64,000 nucleotides of DNA from Gordionus sp. m RMFG-2023 (Eukaryota > Nematomorpha > Gordioida > Chordodea > Parachordodidae). The notes under the pieces were generated by a model. The model did not search any database, had not been told where the DNA came from, and saw only the letters and a list, made by a program, of their open reading frames with translations. This document shows, piece after piece, positions 60,036 through 64,000 of this stretch (its first letter is position 1; each line of letters opens with the position of its first letter). Location of the stretch: NCBI RefSeq assembly GCF_954871325.1, contig NC_088778.1, forward strand, positions 31,632,730-31,696,729. Direction: 5' to 3'. The translations under genes were made by a program, and so were the position numbers.

Positions 60036-60843
60036 ATGCCTGTATATTTTAAACAATATTTAGAAATTATAGATATTTAAAATAAGAGTTTCGGGCTTCA
60101 ACTAAAAGCTAAATTAGAAAATGTGGAATATTTTAAAGCACCCGGCGAAGATTTTAGATGGTATTTAATGGTAATTATAATTATTGTTTATACATATTAA
60201 CATTTATATAGCTTAAATGTTCTAACTGTGGGGAAGAATTAAAACAATGGTGTTACTTATCAATTGAAGTGACTAAATACCTTGATAAAATTTTACTATT
60301 TAAATTAGGAATCCAAGGAGATAAGTAGTGGCAGAGGCTATGCTAATTTAGTCATTAAATGTAAATTTTGCTCAAGAGAAAATTCAATAAGTAAATATAT
60401 AATAATTTATATCCATTACATAACAATTGCTATTTATATACATAAATAATATATTCTGATTGTTATAATTGAATTCTTATCTCATTTATTATATACTTAT
60501 TAACTATAATATTGGAATTAATATTAGTTTTTTCAAAGGTATAACAAATAATGTGCCACATAAATATGATGAGGAAGATGAAAGGTATAAGACATTTGCT
60601 ATCTTTGAATGTAGAGGGATTGAACCTATTGGCTTTTCACCTAGAGTAATATAAAATTAAAATAATAAATGATACTTAACAAATTAAATATATTCTTAGG
60701 AGGGATTTTTGGCTAAAAGTTCTGAAAGTGAAACTACATTTGATAATATATCCTTGAAGGAAAATGTAAATATTTTATTAGATATGATGAATTATCAAAT
60801 TTTAATTCAGATATTCATTTGTGAATTTAATAATATTCATTAA
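60036..60843 (+). CDS. CZIB: CXXC zinc-binding protein (CZIB, C1orf123, DUF866)
   Basis: Small conserved eukaryotic zinc protein of unsettled function. Six exons with GT-AG introns join in phase: 60036-60041, 60087-60170, 60212-60268, 60309-60390, 60539-60645, 60700-60843 (480 bases, 159 residues; human 160). Exon 1 encodes only Met-Pro; exon 2 gives SFGLQLKAKLENVEYF and APGEDFRWYLM. The two zinc pairs are CSNC (exon 3) and CKFCSRENSI (exon 4). Exon 5 has TFAIFECRGIEPIGFSP, the family's signature FECRGLEP; exon 6 has ETTFDNISLKEN. Introns are 45, 41, 40, 148 and 54 bp. The last ~20 residues are weakly conserved, and a further small intron there cannot be excluded. An AATAAA overlaps the stop. 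Confidence 0.93.
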
Positions 60844-60847
60844 TAAA
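60842..60847 (+). promoter_or_regulatory. Polyadenylation signal of CZIB
   Basis: AATAAA shares its first two bases with the CZIB stop codon (TAATAAAATT), so the 3' UTR is probably very short. Confidence 0.5.
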
Positions 60848-61104
60848 ATTATACATATATTCATTAATTTTATCAACAAACATTTCTATTAAAATGAATA
60901 AAAATTATATGGGACTACAAAACTAAATGAAACACTTTATCTATTCAATAAATATATATTAATTAATGATGATTTTATTATTGTAGGCTTTTATACAAAA
61001 TTTGGTATTTTATATTTGAATTTTTAAAACTATTTAGGTTCCTATTTTTATTTAGAAAATTATATTTGAATTATTTGATGATATTAAATCGACAAAAAAA
61101 GTTG

Positions 61105-62400
61105 ATTCTTAACCTGACCCCCTTCTATTTTTCTTAAATTTTGTATACTGGTAGTATATACTATAACTAAGAAAAAAAAAATTTCCACACTGTTTATCTG
61201 CTAAGATATGGCCATTTAAAGGGCAGAAAAATGGTACATTTTTGACAAAATATACCTCATTTATTTTCAAATATCTTGAGAAATAATTATATTAGAAAAA
61301 TAATTTAAATTTTATTATGAGCTTAATAATAGTTATTTAGTATAACATAAAAATAAATATGATAGAAATCTGATTAATATCGCAAACCGGATGTATAAAA
61401 CCAGAAATGGCCATAGAAAAAAAAGGATTTTTTTAATTTAACTTAAGTGTTAAACAAAGCTCATTATACTAGCCACCTCTCAAAAATTTTGATAAAGTTA
61501 AAGCCTATCATTTAGACATAATTTTTAAATTAACATTATTTCAAACTATTAATTAAATTTTAATAATATTTTGGGTCTAATTTGTTCAATTATAGCCATA
61601 TGAAGAGTCGTAACTCCTAAACCCATGTTCATCCCAGTCTAGGATTTTGTACAAATATAAAGCAGTGTGATACCTATCTACAGAAAAAAAATTTTGAAAA
61701 AAATACCTTATTTTTATGTCCATTTCTGGTTTTATACAACCGATTTTCGATATTAATAAGATTTCTATCATATTTCTTATCTTATCTAGCATGTTGGTCA
61801 TAGACTTGCCCAAAATGAGCGAACGTGAATTTTATGAAGGCTCACCCTTCATAAAATTATGCCGTTTTTTTTTCTCAAGGATACCAACAAACCTTGTACC
61901 CAGTTGTAGTTTAACTAAATGAGTGGAACTTACCCTTTCCGATATTGTAATAGTAATTTATTAAATTATTATTATAAAGAAATATAAATCTTATCTCTTT
62001 TTTACTCTTGAATAACCATATTCATGATAAAGAGTGAGTTAAGAATATTTGAATCCATAGACATCAAAATTCCATTTCATTTGTTAAGTCATATTCTTCC
62101 AAAAAATGAACCGGAAAATCTTCGCCATTTGGGATGGATATTTATTTTTATGTCATATTAAAGAACTATTATTAAGCTACATAATAAAATTTAAATTATT
62201 TTTCTAACGTAATTATTTCTCGAGATATTTGAAAATAAATGAGGTTCATTTTGTCAAAATGTACCATTTTCCCGCCCTTTAAACGTCCATATCTTAGCGG
62301 ATAAACAGTTTTGGAAGGCAAAATTTCATTTTTTTCTTAGTTATAGTATATACTACCAGTATGCAAAATTTAAGAAATGAAAGAGGTCGGGTTGAAACCT
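61105..62400. repeat. Fold-back cluster of dispersed repeat G
   Basis: Left arm 61105-61440 (plus) and right arm 62100-62400 (minus) are inverted copies, with TATACTATAACTAAGAAAAA, CTGCTAAGATATGGCC and TTGACAAAATATACCTCATT facing their complements. Between them 61560-61790 is a third, inverted piece covering the other half of the repeat as seen at 48345-48890. A minus-strand reading through 61586-61813 is a by-product of the repeat; no frame is kept in the other copies. Confidence 0.72.
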
Positions 62401-62479
62401 TGGTTGATTTAATATGGAATTAACCATATATATTAAAGATCTGGTCACATTTTTTTAAAATAAAAATCGTAATGGGCAA

Positions 62480-62790
62480 GGAAAAGAAAATTTTGGCAGG
62501 CCGCTAAAATTTATAGGCTGCTTGGACAATTTAGCATAAAAAATCTGGCTTGACCTCGGAAACCTCATATTTTTTTGTTAAATATTTTATTATTTGAAAA
62601 AAATTTCGATATACTTATTTCTTCAGAGATATTTAACTAGAGGTCTGAAAAGTGATCCGAGTCTGACTCAAGCCTAAATTTAAAATTAAAATTTATTGTT
62701 CGATTCTGACTCAATACCGAGCCCACATTTTTAAATCCAACCTGACATGAACCCAACTTAAAAAATTTTTATAATTTGACTTTAAAAATT
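62480..62790. repeat. GC-stepped MITE fragments
   Basis: TTGGCAGGCCGCTAAAA near 62490 and TAGAGGTCTGAAAAGTGATC at about 62639, followed by GAGTCTGACTC and CCCAAC-type blocks. The TAGAGGTCTG start fits the CAGAGACCTGCA family; no right end or duplication found. Confidence 0.45.
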
Positions 62791-62994
62791 ATAATATCTA
62801 TGAAACAATTAACCCCCATAATCTAATCAAAATCATATACAAAGTTGTATTTTATTTAATTTATATATATATAAATTTTATTCAGTTTAAAATATAAAAA
62901 GTAAAGTTAAGATACAATCGAATTTATAAATTATTCCTATAGAGTAGGGTACATATATTAAAAATATACTTTAAAAGTTGTATATTAATTTTTG

Positions 62995-63515
62995 GGTTTC
63001 ATTCACTTAGGGGCGCTTATCCACGGCCATTCAAATGTGGCCCTGTCTTGGCTGTGATGTGTCCTCTAAATAAAAAAAAATGAGAAGTTGATATACTTAT
63101 TGCCTTAATGGCATTCTAACACTCAAGTGTATCATTTAAAATTTATGTTTATGTTTCACATCATCATTTTTCATGTTTAAACAAGTTATCTTTTTACGAA
63201 ATTTGCATATTTAGGAATGGGTAGACTATGACGAAAAGGCCGGGTGTGCTGTCGGAATCTACGATTTAGAATCTAAATTTATCAGATTATGAAAACGATT
63301 ATTTATTTATTAAATTGAATATATATTTTTATCGAATATTATGTTTGATTTATAATTATATTTTATTTTTAAATAAGTTTAATTAAATTGCGATTTTTAT
63401 TGTAATTTTTTTTTCCATATGAAAAGCAGACGAATAAAAAAATGAAAAGATGAATAGTTATAGTTATTAATCTATGACGAATGATAAACATAAATTATTC
63501 CTAAATTATAGTAAA
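62995..63515 (-). repeat. Dispersed repeat F, copy 2 (inverted)
   Basis: Reverse-complement partner of 53005-53545 with the same conserved core (about 63205-63270). Directly abuts repeat H copy 2 on its right. Confidence 0.78.
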
Positions 63516-63569
63516 TATTCTAATTATATGGGTCATTCCATAACAAATCAACCACGATTTGGGCGACCC

Positions 63570-64000
63570 CCTTCAAATTTTTTAAAATTTGGTTAGCAAA
63601 GAAAGGTTAATGTAGTTAAGAAATAGCCAATATTTTAGCCTCATAACATTTGTATTTTTGAAGATATTAGGGTTCAAAATGGCAAAAATGACCTATTTTT
63701 ACCATTATTATCTGCCTTCATTCAATTAAGCATATCTTAAAAACTACATAATTGTAAATAACAAATTTAATATCAAAATTACGTACAAAAATTCTACTTT
63801 CAGATAAAAAAATACTTTATTTTTTTTCCAATTTCCGGTCATTTCATTAATATGCATGGACTAAAAGCGATTTTTTGGAAATAATACGATCTTCATTTTT
63901 TAAAAAAAATTTAGTAGACATTACTAAACTCTTCCTTTACATTTATAAAAAAAAATTAGTCTGGGACGCGGCCATCTTCATTCTCAAATTCGATAAAAAT
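63570..64000 (-). repeat. Dispersed repeat H, copy 2 (inverted, cut by window end)
   Basis: Reverse-complement partner of 51893-52260: ACTAAACTCTTCCTTTAC, CCAATTTCCGGTCATTT, AAGCATATCTTAAAAAC, AAATTTTTTAAAATTTGG. Continues past the right edge. Confidence 0.7.

Overview
The window is strongly A+T-rich, intron-bearing animal DNA, packed with DNA transposons and their short non-autonomous derivatives. Four host genes can be read. On the minus strand are exosome subunit EXOSC3/RRP40 (five exons, 8959-16287), a divergent FMRFamide-receptor-like GPCR (three exons, 37916-39864) and a heparan-sulfate 6-O-sulfotransferase (45925-50567). On the plus strand is the CXXC zinc-binding protein CZIB/C1orf123 (six exons, 60036-60843). 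A heparan-sulfate enzyme and a peptide-type GPCR indicate a metazoan. Very short introns (34-74 bp in several places) beside 0.6-2.9 kb introns, and the transposon load, suggest a small or fast-evolving invertebrate. The species cannot be named from this.

Layout. 1-2.3 kb: eroded Ty3/Gypsy pol remnant (minus) with a hAT-type MITE inside. 3.6-8.4 kb: a second MITE of that family, then a tRNA-headed SINE split by a hAT element. 9.0-16.3 kb: EXOSC3, whose introns hold at least five MITEs. 16.5-18.0 kb: a small non-coding LTR element. 19.5-21.8 kb: the longest hAT copy. 23.8-32.3 kb: an almost unbroken transposon pile: element X with a hAT inside, a second hAT type with an LTR element inside, then a 0.76 kb MITE-like element. 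33-37 kb: MITEs and one orphan exon. 37.9-39.9 kb: GPCR. 41.7-45.5 kb: three MITEs and the second copy of element X. 45.9-50.6 kb: sulfotransferase. 51.4-59.2 kb: dispersed repeats, a CCCCGGAAAA-type array and another hAT. 60.0-60.8 kb: CZIB. 61-64 kb: fold-back and inverted dispersed repeats matching 48.3-48.9 and 51.9-53.5 kb.

The host genes have unrelated roles (RNA decay, signalling, glycan sulfation, a zinc protein) and form no operon. The window is mainly informative about transposons: most elements keep recognisable 8-bp target duplications, so the order of nested insertions can be read. The clearest unusual signal is a hAT element that carries a second element at the same internal site in two separate copies. 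I found no CRISPR array, prokaryotic-type operon or clearly new protein system.
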